Assembly: GCF_015351595.1 (NCBI RefSeq)
Contig: NZ_JADKPT010000010.1
Span: forward strand, 1 to 64,000
Reading direction: 5' to 3'
DNA: 64,000 bases
Source of the DNA: Flavobacterium sp. LC2016-12
Lineage (GTDB): Bacteria; Bacteroidota; Bacteroidia; Flavobacteriales; Flavobacteriaceae
Positions 42,264-51,915 of this stretch are shown here, piece after piece. A program made the translations under genes and the position numbers. Under the pieces are notes generated by a model, which worked only from the letters and a program-made list of their open reading frames with translations, searched no databases and had not been told where the DNA came from. The number at the start of each line of letters is the position of its first letter. Positions within the stretch are counted from its first letter, which is position 1.

Positions 42264-44768
42264 TTAAAAATAGAATCCGAAAGATCCTTTTACTGCAAAT
42301 TTATTAGCATCAGGAGCGTTTAAATAACTTCCTCTCCAAGAGAAATCGATACGAAACACTTTGAAGATATTTCCAATTCCGGCATTGTATTCCCAATACA
42401 CATTTTCCGGTGCATTATAAGGTTGATCCGAAGCATTGATCGCTCTGTTAGCATCAGAAATAGTTCCATAAACCCCTTTTACGCCAACAAATTCTCTCCA
42501 GTTTAATTTTCTCATAAACGGAATTCTGGCAAATAGCCTTCCTCCAAAATCATGATTCCATTGCAAGGTCGTATATTGGTCTGTTATGAATTCGTAGAAA
42601 TTCAGGTTACTAAACGTATTTTCAATGGTGAAATAAGTCTGATTTCCCGGTATAACACTCATTAATCCTAACGGAATTGTTCCAAAAGTCTTACCTGTTT
42701 CCAAAATAATATTAGATCTTCCTAAAGGTCCTATTATAATAGGTTGTTTATAATAAATCTGTATTTTTTCATAAGCAAAATCACTATTAAAAACACCTTT
42801 TAAACCATAACTAAAGTTCACAAAGAAATGACTGAACGGACTATCTACAAGATCACGCTCTACCCCAAAACCAATCGTTTTTCGGTTTGGCATAAACTCA
42901 AACTGAATATTAGCTTCAGATTGTGTTACCGCACTTGCAACAACACCAGCAGGATTTGAAGGACTTGGCAAAGTCGTATAATAATCTAAACTAAAAGTAG
43001 GAGAAGCCGATTCCAAAGTTCTATAAGAAAGTCCCGCCTGAACAACAAAATTTTTCTTAGGCTCCATTTCAACAGAAATATTACTCAAATTAATATTGGT
43101 TAATTTTCCGTTACTTCCTGTTGTAAACAATGCAGAAGAAGCAAAACTTCGTCCTAAAATATCATTTGTTGTGGTTAAACTGGCTCCAATTTGTTCTATA
43201 TCGCGCCTGTTTCCTCCAGAAATGATGACTCTTTTTTTCTTGTCAACCATCCATTTTCCTGAAACTCCATATTTGAATTTACTATCATCAAAACCGTACG
43301 CTGTATAGGCTTGTATACGCCATGGATCGTTGGGGCCAAAATATGTTCTTCCACCAACTCTAATTCTCAGACCTTCGACTTCGTTATATCCAAATGTGGA
43401 GAAAATTGGTCCGTAATCAAAGTTTTTGAACTCTACATATCCGCTTCCTAAAATAGAAACCAGATTATATATTTGCTTGAATCTCTTGACGGTCTGCAAT
43501 GTATCGAGCATTTTATAAATACCCAACTCATCTTTATTTAATTTCTCAAAACGATTCTCATCCCAAAATTCATCAGGTCTATCATAAACAGCATTGTCAA
43601 TATAATTGACTTCTTCTTTATAAAACTTCTCGGGCTTTTGAATATTGAATTTATGATTTCGATATAAGGTTGTTCGTTTTCCATAAACCCCTTTGGATTT
43701 TTCCTTTTTGTTCAGGGCAAAATCAGACATCATATAATCGCGTGTCAAAAGGAAAACAGAATCGTTTTCTACATCAAATTCCTGTTCTATATAAATATCT
43801 TTTACCCAGTTAATATTGGCACTTTTGGTAACGCCCATATTAATTTTCTTGATTGCAAAAGTAGTATCGTTTACCCAGAAATCTCCTTTAAATGTCAATT
43901 CGTTTTTACGTCTTGGATAAAAAACAATATTATAACACCATTTTTTGTCGATATAAGCACTGTCTTTTAAGACATAATTGTAAACGTCAATTCCTGTTTT
44001 TGAAAGTGGACTTGTAAAACTTTTATCAAAAAAAGTAAGGTGATTATCGTAAATATTATAATCTGAATAAAGGTCTTTTACAAAAGATAAAATCTGTTGG
44101 TTTCCATTAAAACCAGAAGTTTTACTTCCGGTAATATTCTCTTTTACTTTCTTTAATTTGTTATCTCCGTAAACATCGTACACCGATTCATTTATAAAAA
44201 TGGGCAGATACGTTTTTCCGGTAACATCAGAAGTGTCCACATGATTAAAGACAAACTCCATTCCTTTGAAAAGTTTATTTTTCATAAAAGCACTATCGAT
44301 AGTGTTCATATCAAACTCCACTTTTTCATACTTCTGCATTTGATATTGATTGAATTGGTACAAACCGTTTTTACGTTTTCGTTCCCAAATTTTTCTCAAA
44401 ATATCTAAGGCAGGATTATTCTTTTTAGATGTTTTTCCTGTAAAAATTACAACTTCATTTAAAGCTTCGGCCTCGCCTAAAACAATTTTAAAATTATAAT
44501 TAACTGCTTTTTCTAAAGGAATTTCTTTATCTGAAAATCCTGCAGAAGTCACTAATAATGCCGTATATGTTTTTGGTGACTCTAAATAAAAACGACCATC
44601 TTCATTTGAAACTATTCCGGTATTTGAACCCTTGAAAACAATATTAGCAAACGGAACAGGCTGATTCAATTTATCCAAAACAATTCCGCTCACTTTAGTT
44701 TGTGCAGTAGCAATATTCGCAAGTGCAAATACAAAAAACAGGCTGAGTAAAATTATTTTCTTTATCAT
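42264..44768 (-). CDS. DUF5686 and carboxypeptidase-regulatory-like outer-membrane protein
   Basis: 834 residues: signal peptide (MIKKIILLSLFFVFALANIATA), a CarboxypepD_reg-like domain about 24-100 (GIVLDKLNQPVPFANIVFKGSNTGIVSNEDGRFYLE), then the DUF5686 region with KNNPALDILRKIWERKRKNGL and a C-terminal beta-barrel ending in the aromatic FAVKGSFGFYF. It probably resides in the outer membrane; function unknown. A terminator separates it from pdhB upstream. Confidence 0.88.
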   Translation of the reverse strand: MIKKIILLSLFFVFALANIATAQTKVSGIVLDKLNQPVPFANIVFKGSNTGIVSNEDGRFYLESPKTYTALLVTSAGFSDKEIPLEKAVNYNFKIVLGEAEALNEVVIFTGKTSKKNNPALDILRKIWERKRKNGLYQFNQYQMQKYEKVEFDMNTIDSAFMKNKLFKGMEFVFNHVDTSDVTGKTYLPIFINESVYDVYGDNKLKKVKENITGSKTSGFNGNQQILSFVKDLYSDYNIYDNHLTFFDKSFTSPLSKTGIDVYNYVLKDSAYIDKKWCYNIVFYPRRKNELTFKGDFWVNDTTFAIKKINMGVTKSANINWVKDIYIEQEFDVENDSVFLLTRDYMMSDFALNKKEKSKGVYGKRTTLYRNHKFNIQKPEKFYKEEVNYIDNAVYDRPDEFWDENRFEKLNKDELGIYKMLDTLQTVKRFKQIYNLVSILGSGYVEFKNFDYGPIFSTFGYNEVEGLRIRVGGRTYFGPNDPWRIQAYTAYGFDDSKFKYGVSGKWMVDKKKRVIISGGNRRDIEQIGASLTTTNDILGRSFASSALFTTGSNGKLTNINLSNISVEMEPKKNFVVQAGLSYRTLESASPTFSLDYYTTLPSPSNPAGVVASAVTQSEANIQFEFMPNRKTIGFGVERDLVDSPFSHFFVNFSYGLKGVFNSDFAYEKIQIYYKQPIIIGPLGRSNIILETGKTFGTIPLGLMSVIPGNQTYFTIENTFSNLNFYEFITDQYTTLQWNHDFGGRLFARIPFMRKLNWREFVGVKGVYGTISDANRAINASDQPYNAPENVYWEYNAGIGNIFKVFRIDFSWRGSYLNAPDANKFAVKGSFGFYF

Positions 44769-44773
44769 GTGGC

Positions 44774-44813
44774 AAAAAAAAACTTCATCAATTAATATGA
44801 CTGATGAAGTTTT
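44774..44813 (-). terminator. Terminator after PDH E1 beta
   Basis: AAAACTTCATCA and TGATGAAGTTTT arms around an AT loop with a T run of about nine in the minus direction, ending just before the DUF5686 start codon. Confidence 0.85.
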
Positions 44814-44832
44814 ATAAGTATTGTTTGTTTGA

Positions 44833-45810
44833 CTATTTGTACATTACTTTCTTTACTGCTTTTACTACATCAGTTGCGTTTGGCAACCAGTCTTTTAGTA
44901 AAACAGGAGAGTAAGGCGCAGGAGTATCTGCAGTTGTAATACGTTGAATTGGCGCATCAAGAAAATCAAAAGCTTGTTCCTGAACGATGTAAGTGATTTC
45001 AGATGAAATACTTGCAAATGGCCAAGCTTCTTCTAAAATTACCAAACGATTTGTTTTCTTAACTGATTTCAAGATCGCTTCGTTATCCATTGGACGAACT
45101 GTTCTTAAATCGATAATCTCACATGAAATTCCTTCTTTAGCTAATTCATCAGCAGCAATAAAAGCCTCTTTGATAATTTTTCCAAAAGAAACGATAGTAA
45201 CATCTGTTCCTTCACGTTTAACATCAGCAACTCCTAATGGAATTGTATATTCTCCGTCTGGCACTTCGCCTTTATCACCATACATTTGCTCAGATTCCAT
45301 AAAAATTACAGGATCATTATCACGAATTGCAGATTTCAAAAGTCCTTTTGCGTCATAAGGTGTAGAAGGAACTACAACTTTAAGACCAGGAGTATTAGCA
45401 AACCAGTTTTCTAAAGCTTGAGAGTGAGTTGCTCCTAATTGACCTGCAGAAGCAGTTGGTCCACGAAAAACGATTGGCACATTAAATTGTCCACCCGTCA
45501 TTTGACGCATTTTAGCAGCATTATTTATAATTTGATCAATACCAACTAAACAGAAGTTGAAAGTCATGTACTCTACGATAGGACGACAACCGTTCATAGC
45601 TGATCCTACTGCAATTCCTGTAAAACCAAGCTCAGCAATTGGAGTATCGATTACTCTTTTTTCACCAAACTCAGCAAGCATTCCTTTTGAAGCTTTGTAA
45701 GCTCCGTTATATTCTGCAACTTCTTCGCCCATTAAATATATGGATTCATCGTGACGCATTTCTTCGCTCATCGCTTCACAAATGGCCTCTCTAAATTGTA
45801 TTGTTCTCAT
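44833..45810 (-). CDS. pdhB: Pyruvate dehydrogenase E1 component, beta subunit
   Basis: Thiamine-pyrophosphate-dependent decarboxylation of pyruvate, beta chain of the alpha2beta2 E1. 325 residues with the transketolase-like EEVAEYNGAYKASKGML near 28-44, TPIAELGFTGIAVGSAMNG near 56-74, GQLGATHSQALENWFANTPGLKVVVPSTPYDAKGLL and the C-terminal FPxSxxVLEEAW-type region (LVILEEAWPFASISSEI). The alpha subunit is not within this window, unlike operons where pdhA and pdhB adjoin. Confidence 0.94.
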   Translation of the reverse strand: MRTIQFREAICEAMSEEMRHDESIYLMGEEVAEYNGAYKASKGMLAEFGEKRVIDTPIAELGFTGIAVGSAMNGCRPIVEYMTFNFCLVGIDQIINNAAKMRQMTGGQFNVPIVFRGPTASAGQLGATHSQALENWFANTPGLKVVVPSTPYDAKGLLKSAIRDNDPVIFMESEQMYGDKGEVPDGEYTIPLGVADVKREGTDVTIVSFGKIIKEAFIAADELAKEGISCEIIDLRTVRPMDNEAILKSVKKTNRLVILEEAWPFASISSEITYIVQEQAFDFLDAPIQRITTADTPAPYSPVLLKDWLPNATDVVKAVKKVMYK

Positions 45811-46302
45811 ATTTATATTGTATGTTGAATTTTCTGAAGAGCAAAAATAAATATTTTAAATAACTTAAAAGCATAAATTGAATTTAAAATCGCATGAACT
45901 TCCTTCTGCTCTCTGCTTTTAACTTTTAAAAAATTATTGTGATATTTACGAAATCGATATAATTACCACTATTCTCATCGTAAAAACATTTTTTAGACAA
46001 ATTCAATACTATTTGTTTAATCTGATTCAGTAAATTTTATCGTTAAAACGAAACAAATCGAAAACTAGTATAAAAAGGCCTCAAGTTTAACAGTTGTTCA
46101 TGATTATAAGCTTTGCAAAATTCCTAAGAATCAGATCAAATGACTGCACTTTCATTTCTGAATTGAGATGAAAAGCGGTTCAAATTCCATAATCTGCGAA
46201 AACGTAATAGTTTTTAAAAAATATTATGCATGCATAGTATATTATTCCGATTTTAATTTCTAAATTTGTCAAACCATATTATAAATATCAAAATATATAC
46301 TT
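45811..46302. promoter_or_regulatory. 492-nt divergent intergenic region, pdhB / etfB
   Basis: No ORF is supported. Its right end holds TAAATTTG at 46261-46268, an exact -7 box about 35 nt before etfB, though a good -33 TTG is not obvious. The remainder is AT-rich and without repeats of the families seen elsewhere. Confidence 0.5.
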
Positions 46303-47049
46303 ATGAAAATATTAGTTTGCATCAGCCATGTGCCTGATACTACTTCAAAAATTAACTTCTCCAATGGTGATTCAGAATTCGATACCAACGGTGTACAATA
46401 TGTAATTAATCCTAATGACGAGTTTGGTTTAACGCGTGCAATCTGGTTTCAGGAGCAACAAGGAGCAACTGTAACTGTTGTTAATGTTGGAGGTCCGGAT
46501 ACTGAGCCAACTTTACGTAAAGCATTGGCAATTGGTGCAAACGAAGCGATTCGTGTAAACGCTAATCCAACTGACGGTTTTTTTGTTGCAAAACAATTAG
46601 CTGAAGTTATTAAAAATGGTGGCTATGATCTTGTAATTGCAGGGAAAGAATCTTTAGATTATAATGGCGGAATGGTTCCTGGAATGATTGCTGGAATTTT
46701 AGGTTCTAACTTCTTAAACTCTTGTACAAACGTAACCGTTGATGGAAACAATGTAAAAGCAGTTCGTGAAATTGATGGTGGAAAAGAAACTGTAAGTACT
46801 ACTTTACCTTTAATTATCGGTGGACAAAAAGGTCTTGTTGAAGAAAAAGATTTGCGTATTCCAAACATGAGAGGAATTATGACAGCAAGAACAAAAGCTT
46901 TAACTATTCTTGAGCCAGTTGATGCTCCTGTAAATACAAAAGCAGTAAAATTTGAAAAACCAGCTCCTAAATCAGCGGTAAAATTAGTTTCTCCTGATAA
47001 CTTAGATGAGTTAATCAATTTATTACACAACGAGGCTAAAGTGATTTAA
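46303..47049 (+). CDS. etfB: Electron transfer flavoprotein, beta subunit
   Basis: Electron carrier accepting from acyl-CoA dehydrogenases. 248 residues with MKILVCISHVPDTTSKI at the start, NPNDEFGLTRAI near 37, VNVGGPDTEPTLRKALAIGANEAI near 59-82 and the ETF-beta signature VREIDGGKETVSTTLPLIIGGQKGL. The C-terminus extends into the recognition arm. Followed by etfA after a 143-nt low-complexity spacer. Confidence 0.96.
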   Translation: MKILVCISHVPDTTSKINFSNGDSEFDTNGVQYVINPNDEFGLTRAIWFQEQQGATVTVVNVGGPDTEPTLRKALAIGANEAIRVNANPTDGFFVAKQLAEVIKNGGYDLVIAGKESLDYNGGMVPGMIAGILGSNFLNSCTNVTVDGNNVKAVREIDGGKETVSTTLPLIIGGQKGLVEEKDLRIPNMRGIMTARTKALTILEPVDAPVNTKAVKFEKPAPKSAVKLVSPDNLDELINLLHNEAKVI

Positions 47050-47192
47050 GATTGTAGAGTTTAGATTTTAGATTGCTTCACGCAAGATTAAAATCTAAAT
47101 TAAACATTTGATTCACTTCAAATCTAATCAATAATCTTTTTAGGTTTCATTTTCTAAAATCTGAAATCTAAAATCTAAAATCTAAAATTATC
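47050..47192. repeat. Low-complexity inverted-repeat spacer between etfB and etfA
   Basis: Words TTTAGATTTTAGA on the left (about 47058-47072) face TCTAAAATCTAAAATCTAAA on the right (about 47163-47187), so the transcript between two cotranscribed subunit genes would fold. Same vocabulary as 18578-18620 and 57819-57927. Confidence 0.7.
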
Positions 47193-48161
47193 ATGTCAAT
47201 ATTAATATATGCAGAATCTGCAGAAGGAAAATTTAAAAAAGTAGCTTTTGAATTAGCTTCTTATGCTAAAAAAGTAGCAGAATCATTAGGAACTACTGTA
47301 ACCGCTTTGACTGTAAACATCTCTGATGTAAGCGAATTGTCAAAATACGGAGTTGATAAAGTTCTAAAAGTAAACAACGATAAATTAGCAGGTTTTACAG
47401 CTAAGGCTTACGCCGATGTTATCAAACAAGCTGCTGAAAAAGAAGGAACTAAATTAGTATTACTTTCTTCTACAACAGACAGTATTTATCTTTCATCATT
47501 AGTTGCTGTGGTGCTAAATGCGGGTTTTGCTTCCAATGTTGTTGGATTACCAGTAAGCACTTCGCCTTTTCAGGTAAAAAGAAATGCTTTCTCTAACAAA
47601 GCTTTCAATATTACAGAAATTAGCACAGATGTAAAAGTTCTTGGTTTAGCTAAAAACTCTTATGGAATATTCGAAAGTGCAGGATCTGCTACTGAAGAAG
47701 ATTTCAATCCATCAATTGGAGAAAATGATTTTGGAGTAAAAGTAGAATCTGTAGAAAAAGTAACAGGAAAAGTTTCTATTGCTGATGCTGATATCGTAGT
47801 TTCTGGTGGACGTGGTTTGAAAGGACCCGAAAACTGGGGATTAGTTGAAGATTTAGCAGCTGTTTTAGGTGCTGCAACAGCATGTTCTAAACCAGTTTCA
47901 GATTTAGGATGGAGACCTCACAGCGAACACGTTGGACAAACTGGAAAACCGGTAGCAACAAACTTATATATTGCAATCGGAATTTCTGGAGCAATCCAAC
48001 ACATTGCCGGAATCAACTCTTCAAAGGTAAAAGTAGTAATCAACAGTGATCCTGAAGCACCTTTCTTTAAAGTGGCTGATTATGGTATTGTTGGTGATGC
48101 GTTTGAAATCGTTCCTAAATTAACAGAGAAATTAAAAGCTTTTAAAGCGCAACATTCTTAA
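47193..48161 (+). CDS. etfA: Electron transfer flavoprotein, alpha subunit
   Basis: Partner of EtfB that carries FAD. 322 residues; the C-terminal FAD domain has VSGGRGLKGPENWGLVEDLAAVLGAATACSKPVSDLGWRPHSEHVGQTGKPV, the classical ETF-alpha signature, then IGISGAIQHIAGINSSKVKVVINSDPEAPFFKVADYGIVGD. Normal length. Followed by a terminator. Confidence 0.97.
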   Translation: MSILIYAESAEGKFKKVAFELASYAKKVAESLGTTVTALTVNISDVSELSKYGVDKVLKVNNDKLAGFTAKAYADVIKQAAEKEGTKLVLLSSTTDSIYLSSLVAVVLNAGFASNVVGLPVSTSPFQVKRNAFSNKAFNITEISTDVKVLGLAKNSYGIFESAGSATEEDFNPSIGENDFGVKVESVEKVTGKVSIADADIVVSGGRGLKGPENWGLVEDLAAVLGAATACSKPVSDLGWRPHSEHVGQTGKPVATNLYIAIGISGAIQHIAGINSSKVKVVINSDPEAPFFKVADYGIVGDAFEIVPKLTEKLKAFKAQHS

Positions 48162-48184
48162 TTTAAAATTCTCTATCAAAATAT

Positions 48185-48234
48185 AGCTGCCTAAAAACAA
48201 GATAATCGTATCTTTGTTTTAGGTAGCTTTTTTG
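48185..48234 (+). terminator. Terminator after etfA
   Basis: AGCTGCCTAAAAACAAGAT and ATCTTTGTTTTAGGTAGCT form a long stem with one G-T/A mismatch, followed by TTTTTTG. Confidence 0.85.
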
Positions 48235-48325
48235 TTCCATATTTTTTGATTAAAATTGCACCTTTATTTTTCAATCAAAAAAAGTATTAAAATGCGGCAT
48301 TAATTGCCCTTTTTTACCCACATAT

Positions 48326-48949
48326 ATGAGTCTAGTAAAATTGTCCATAAAAGGAATTTCATACAGTCAAACTCAAAATGGCGCTTATGCCTTAATTTTG
48401 AATGAAGTTGACGGTGAAAGAAAACTACCAATTGTTATTGGTGCTTTTGAAGCCCAATCGATTGCTATTGCCTTAGAAAAAGAAATTAAACCTCCTCGCC
48501 CATTAACACACGATCTATTCAAAAACTTTGCAGAAAGGTTTGATATTGTTGTAAAACAGGTAATCATCCATAAATTGGTTGATGGAGTTTTCTATTCAAG
48601 TTTAATCTGTGAAAGAGATAAAATCGAAGAAATAATAGATGCCAGAACTTCTGACGCGATTGCACTTGCTTTGCGTTTTAATGCTCCGATTTTTACTTAT
48701 AAAAACATACTGGATAAAGCCGGAATTTATTTAAAATCAAATACTGCCGATACCGATTCTGGCGCTCAGGAAATTGACGATGTTCTTTCTAATCCGGAAA
48801 CTTTTGGCCGCGAAGAAGAAAGCAATCAATCTGGCGATGTATATGCGAAACATACATTACAGGAATTAAATGAACTTTTAGATCAGGCCGTTTCTCAGGA
48901 AGATTATGAGAAAGCTGCTAAAATTAGAGACGAAATCTCGAAAAGATAA
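48326..48949 (+). CDS. Bifunctional nuclease (DUF151) family protein with a UvrB/C-type C-terminal motif
   Basis: 207 residues. The N-terminal 1-130 is the bifunctional nuclease domain (LPIVIGAFEAQSIAIALEKEIKPPRPLTHDLF near 32-63, DARTSDAIALALRFNAPIF near 105-123). The C-terminal 35 residues (LQELNELLDQAVSQEDYEKAAKIRDEISKR) form a UVR motif. The family takes its name from plant proteins with RNase/DNase activity; the bacterial role is uncertain. Confidence 0.9.
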   Translation: MSLVKLSIKGISYSQTQNGAYALILNEVDGERKLPIVIGAFEAQSIAIALEKEIKPPRPLTHDLFKNFAERFDIVVKQVIIHKLVDGVFYSSLICERDKIEEIIDARTSDAIALALRFNAPIFTYKNILDKAGIYLKSNTADTDSGAQEIDDVLSNPETFGREEESNQSGDVYAKHTLQELNELLDQAVSQEDYEKAAKIRDEISKR

Positions 48950-48954
48950 TTTTA

Positions 48955-49062
48955 AGGCTATAAGCCATAAGCTCTAGGCTATAAGCTTAAAGCAAAAATA
49001 TAAAAACAAACTATAAGCATTGGGCAAAAGCCTAAAGCTTAAAGCCTAAAGCTTAAAGCAAA
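48955..49062. repeat. Low-complexity AAGCTTAAAGCCTAAAGC spacer
   Basis: Gap between the nuclease gene and thyA made of variants of GGCTATAAGC, CTTAAAGC and CCTAAAGC; AAGCTTAAAGC is repeated just before thyA. The left part (AGGCTATAAGCC) is in addition locally self-complementary. Confidence 0.75.
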
Positions 49063-49063
49063 G

Positions 49064-49915
49064 ATGAAGCAATACTTAGATTTAGTCAAACATGTTTTAG
49101 AAACCGGTTGCCAAAAAGGAGACCGAACAGGAACAGGAACAAAAAGTGTTTTTGGTTACCAAATGCGTTTTGATTTAAGTGAAGGTTTCCCAATGGTTAC
49201 TACCAAAAAACTACACTTAAAATCTATCATTTACGAATTGCTTTGGTTTTTAAAAGGTGATACCAATATTAAATACCTACAGGATAATGGAGTAAAAATT
49301 TGGGATGCCTGGGCAGATTCAAATGGAGACCTTGGCCCTGTTTACGGACACCAATGGCGTAATTGGAATAGCGAAGAAATTGATCAGATCTCTGAATTGA
49401 TTACCGAACTAAAAACAAATCCAAATAGCCGAAGAATGCTGGTTTCTGCATGGAACCCATCTGTTCTGCCGGATACAAAAAAATCATTCGAAGAAAACGT
49501 AGCAAACAACAAGGCAGCTTTACCTCCTTGCCATGCCTTTTTTCAATTTTATGTTTCGAGTCCCGATATTGAAAAAGGCGAGACAAAAGGCAAACTTTCT
49601 TGTCAATTGTATCAACGAAGTGCTGATATATTTTTAGGAGTTCCTTTTAATATTGCTTCTTATGCATTGTTAACTATGATGATCGCTCAGGTTTGTGATT
49701 TAGACGCAGGCGAATTTATTCACACTTTTGGTGACGCACACATTTATAACAATCATATTGAACAATTGGAGTTGCAATTAAGCCGCGAGCCAAAGCCATT
49801 GCCAAAAATGATTTTAAATCCGGATATCAAAAATATTTTTGATTTTGATTATAACGACTTCACACTTTTAGATTATGAACCACATGCTGGCATAAAAGGA
49901 AGTGTTGCTGTATAA
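49064..49915 (+). CDS. thyA: Thymidylate synthase
   Basis: Methylates dUMP to dTMP with methylene-THF, producing dihydrofolate. 283 residues with [17 protein letters not shown] near 21-37, [20 protein letters not shown], the catalytic Cys in [37 protein letters not shown] and [18 protein letters not shown]. It is longer than E. coli ThyA (264) because of insertions either side of the catalytic segment ([14 protein letters not shown] before it and [11 protein letters not shown] after it). folA, which recycles its dihydrofolate product, is about 0.9 kb downstream. Confidence 0.97.
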   Translation: MKQYLDLVKHVLETGCQKGDRTGTGTKSVFGYQMRFDLSEGFPMVTTKKLHLKSIIYELLWFLKGDTNIKYLQDNGVKIWDAWADSNGDLGPVYGHQWRNWNSEEIDQISELITELKTNPNSRRMLVSAWNPSVLPDTKKSFEENVANNKAALPPCHAFFQFYVSSPDIEKGETKGKLSCQLYQRSADIFLGVPFNIASYALLTMMIAQVCDLDAGEFIHTFGDAHIYNNHIEQLELQLSREPKPLPKMILNPDIKNIFDFDYNDFTLLDYEPHAGIKGSVAV

Positions 49916-49916
49916 A

Positions 49917-49952
49917 TAAAAAAAATCCGCTTGTAACTGAGCGGATTTTTTT
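49917..49952. terminator. Bidirectional terminator after thyA
   Basis: AAAATCCGC and GCGGATTTT arms with A and T tracts on both sides, between the convergent thyA and the carbohydrate-binding-like gene. Confidence 0.85.
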
Positions 49953-50247
49953 ATACAACTAAAACACTATTTTCACTTCCTGCAAAATCATTCCATTTAT
50001 AAGAATCAGCTTCAGGATCATTTACATACAATCCGTCAATTACATATTTAAACTCGTAAATAGCATCCTTTACTAAGTCATAAGTTGCTTTAAAAGTTCC
50101 GTTTTTTAACTTGCTTAAAGTACCTTCTTCCGGATTCCAATTATTAAAATCTCCCACTACAGCAGCTGAATTTGCATCTTTAGCCTCTACAGAAAAAGTA
50201 ACTTTACACACTGGTTTTGTTTTGATAAATTGTTTCTTTAAAGACAT
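49951..50247 (-). CDS. Small CBM48/isoamylase-N-like protein
   Basis: 98 residues consisting of one early-set beta-sandwich: CKVTFSVEAKDANSAAVVGDFNNWNPEEGTLSKL (GDFNNW is the glycogen-binding signature), then YEFKYVIDGLYVNDPEADSYKWNDFAGSENSVLVV. No catalytic domain. Similar single-domain proteins may bind glycogen or regulate sugar metabolism; function not shown. Confidence 0.88.
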   Translation of the reverse strand: MSLKKQFIKTKPVCKVTFSVEAKDANSAAVVGDFNNWNPEEGTLSKLKNGTFKATYDLVKDAIYEFKYVIDGLYVNDPEADSYKWNDFAGSENSVLVV

Positions 50248-50492
50248 AACTATTTAGTTTTTAGATTTATACATCTAAATTACAGAAATTCAGCTGAACA
50301 TTCAACAACCTCCTTACCGATTTATGATAATATCAAAAACGGCATATTTTTTTAACTACATTAATAATTTAAAGTGCAAATAATTTCGTGTTTCTCATTT
50401 AGCATTCCTTTGAACATAAATATTATACGATCAAAAACACCATGATTTCAAAATAAATTTTAACTTTATAACCTCATTATTCATTTTGTCTT

Positions 50493-50837
50493 ATGGAAAA
50501 AGAAGTGCACGAACAATACGAATATGCCAGAAGAAGGCTTAGGCAAAAGAAAATACTATATTTTCACTTTGTCCTTTTTCTCTTAGGCAGTTTATTTTTA
50601 TTTATTGCAAACAGATTTTTTGGTTTTGGCGCTAACACAGATCAAAATTGGTGTATTTGGGGCATTACAATATGGTTTTTCATCTTCATTTTACACTTTA
50701 TCAAAGTCTATATTACGGACAGATTTATGAATAAAAAATGGGAAAGAGAACAAATTGACAGACTTGTTGCTTTACAGCAAAAAAGAATTAGTCAATTAGA
50801 GTCCAAAATAAATGAGGATACCGATAATAAAATTTAG
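50493..50837 (+). CDS. 2TM-domain protein
   Basis: 114 residues with two membrane helices (about 22-42 ILYFHFVLFLLGSLFLFIANRFF and 55-75 WGITIWFFIFILHFIKVYI), an RRRLRQKK stretch before the first, and a coiled C-terminal segment (REQIDRLVALQQKRISQLESKI). Typical of the 2TM family common in flavobacteria (also seen fused to LytTR/LytS-like kinases). Function unknown. 12 nt upstream of folA, so likely cotranscribed. Confidence 0.85.
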   Translation: MEKEVHEQYEYARRRLRQKKILYFHFVLFLLGSLFLFIANRFFGFGANTDQNWCIWGITIWFFIFILHFIKVYITDRFMNKKWEREQIDRLVALQQKRISQLESKINEDTDNKI

Positions 50838-50849
50838 TTTTAGAATACC

Positions 50850-51332
50850 ATGATTATAATGATAGCGGCTGTTGCCGAAAATAATGCTCTTGGAAAAAAT
50901 AATGAGTTAGTATGGCATTTGCCAAATGATTTCAAAAGATTCAAATCGCTCACAACCAATCATCACATTATTATGGGAAGAAAAACTTTTGAAAGCTTCC
51001 CGAAACCCTTACCAAACAGAGTTCATGTTGTAATAACACGTCAAAAGGATTATAATCCTGAAGGCTGCATTGTCGTAGACAGTATTGAAAAAGCGATTGC
51101 TGCTTGCCCAGAAAATGAAGATTCTTACATCATTGGGGGAGGCGAGATTTATAATTTAGGAATGGAGTATGCTGATATACTTGAGATCACCAAAGTCCAC
51201 CACAGCTTTGATGCTGATGCGTATTTCCCTGAAATTGATAAAACCGACTGGCAGCTAGTTGAATCTGAAGAAAATTTTAGAGACGAAAAACATCTTTACG
51301 ATTATACTTATGAAACTTACATTAGACGTTAA
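50850..51332 (+). CDS. folA: Dihydrofolate reductase
   Basis: Reduces dihydrofolate, recycling the product of ThyA. 160 residues with IAAVAENNALGKNNELVWHLPNDFKRFKSLT near 5-35 (catalytic acid Asp in PNDF), HIIMGRKTFESFPKPLPNRVHVVITR and YIIGGGEIYNLGM near 94-106. Normal length. A terminator follows at 51335. Confidence 0.96.
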   Translation: MIIMIAAVAENNALGKNNELVWHLPNDFKRFKSLTTNHHIIMGRKTFESFPKPLPNRVHVVITRQKDYNPEGCIVVDSIEKAIAACPENEDSYIIGGGEIYNLGMEYADILEITKVHHSFDADAYFPEIDKTDWQLVESEENFRDEKHLYDYTYETYIRR

Positions 51333-51334
51333 AT

Positions 51335-51366
51335 AAAAAAACATCCTCTTTTGAAGGATGTTTTTT
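51335..51366 (+). terminator. Terminator after folA
   Basis: AAAAAACATCCTC and GAAGGATGTTTTTT arms around TTTT, immediately after the folA stop. Confidence 0.88.
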
Positions 51367-51369
51367 AAA

Positions 51370-51915
51370 ACGATTGATTTTTTTCGATCTGACTCTTTCA
51401 GGAAGTAGTTTTTGTAAAAATCACAAATGTTTAAAACATTTGAATTAACTGAATAACATTAAAGTTATTTGAGAATAAATCCCAAAAAGAGCCCTTAATA
51501 ACAAATACCACTAAGATATTAAAGGCAAGAAAATTAAAATTTCCAAAAACAAATTTAATCCTAAGAACGTATTTTGCACCTATTTAAATAGTATTGCGGT
51601 TTAAAAACAACACTTTTAAACTACTTACAAGAACAAATGAGATTACCAGTGCAAAGAAGTATTCATTTGATTTAAGTCATTTTATTCTATCAATCATTAA
51701 AATTTCATCATTTTATCTTTAGCAAAAGTGGCTATAAATCAAGCGTTGCACAATACCCACTTTTAGTGATTTTATAAAAATACCTGCATTTGGTTAGAGT
51801 CTAAAACCCAGCCCAGGTGTTTTCTAAAAAGCTTATTCTAAAACATTTGATTTACAAATTAAAAAACGCAATTACAGTTAACACAGTTTGTATTATATTT
51901 GCGTAAATAAAAAAA
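51370..51915. promoter_or_regulatory. 546-nt intergenic region upstream of menG/ubiE
   Basis: No ORF with supporting features is present. TATATTTG at 51894-51901 is an exact -7 box only 15 nt from the ATG of the methyltransferase, giving a very short leader. The rest is AT-rich with no recognisable RNA or repeat family. Confidence 0.5.

Noticed and set aside
47050..47192. Possible CRISPR array from the repeated TCTAAAATC words
   Set aside because: Units are only 8-10 nt, contiguous, with no spacers of constant length and no cas genes nearby; it is a low-complexity spacer.
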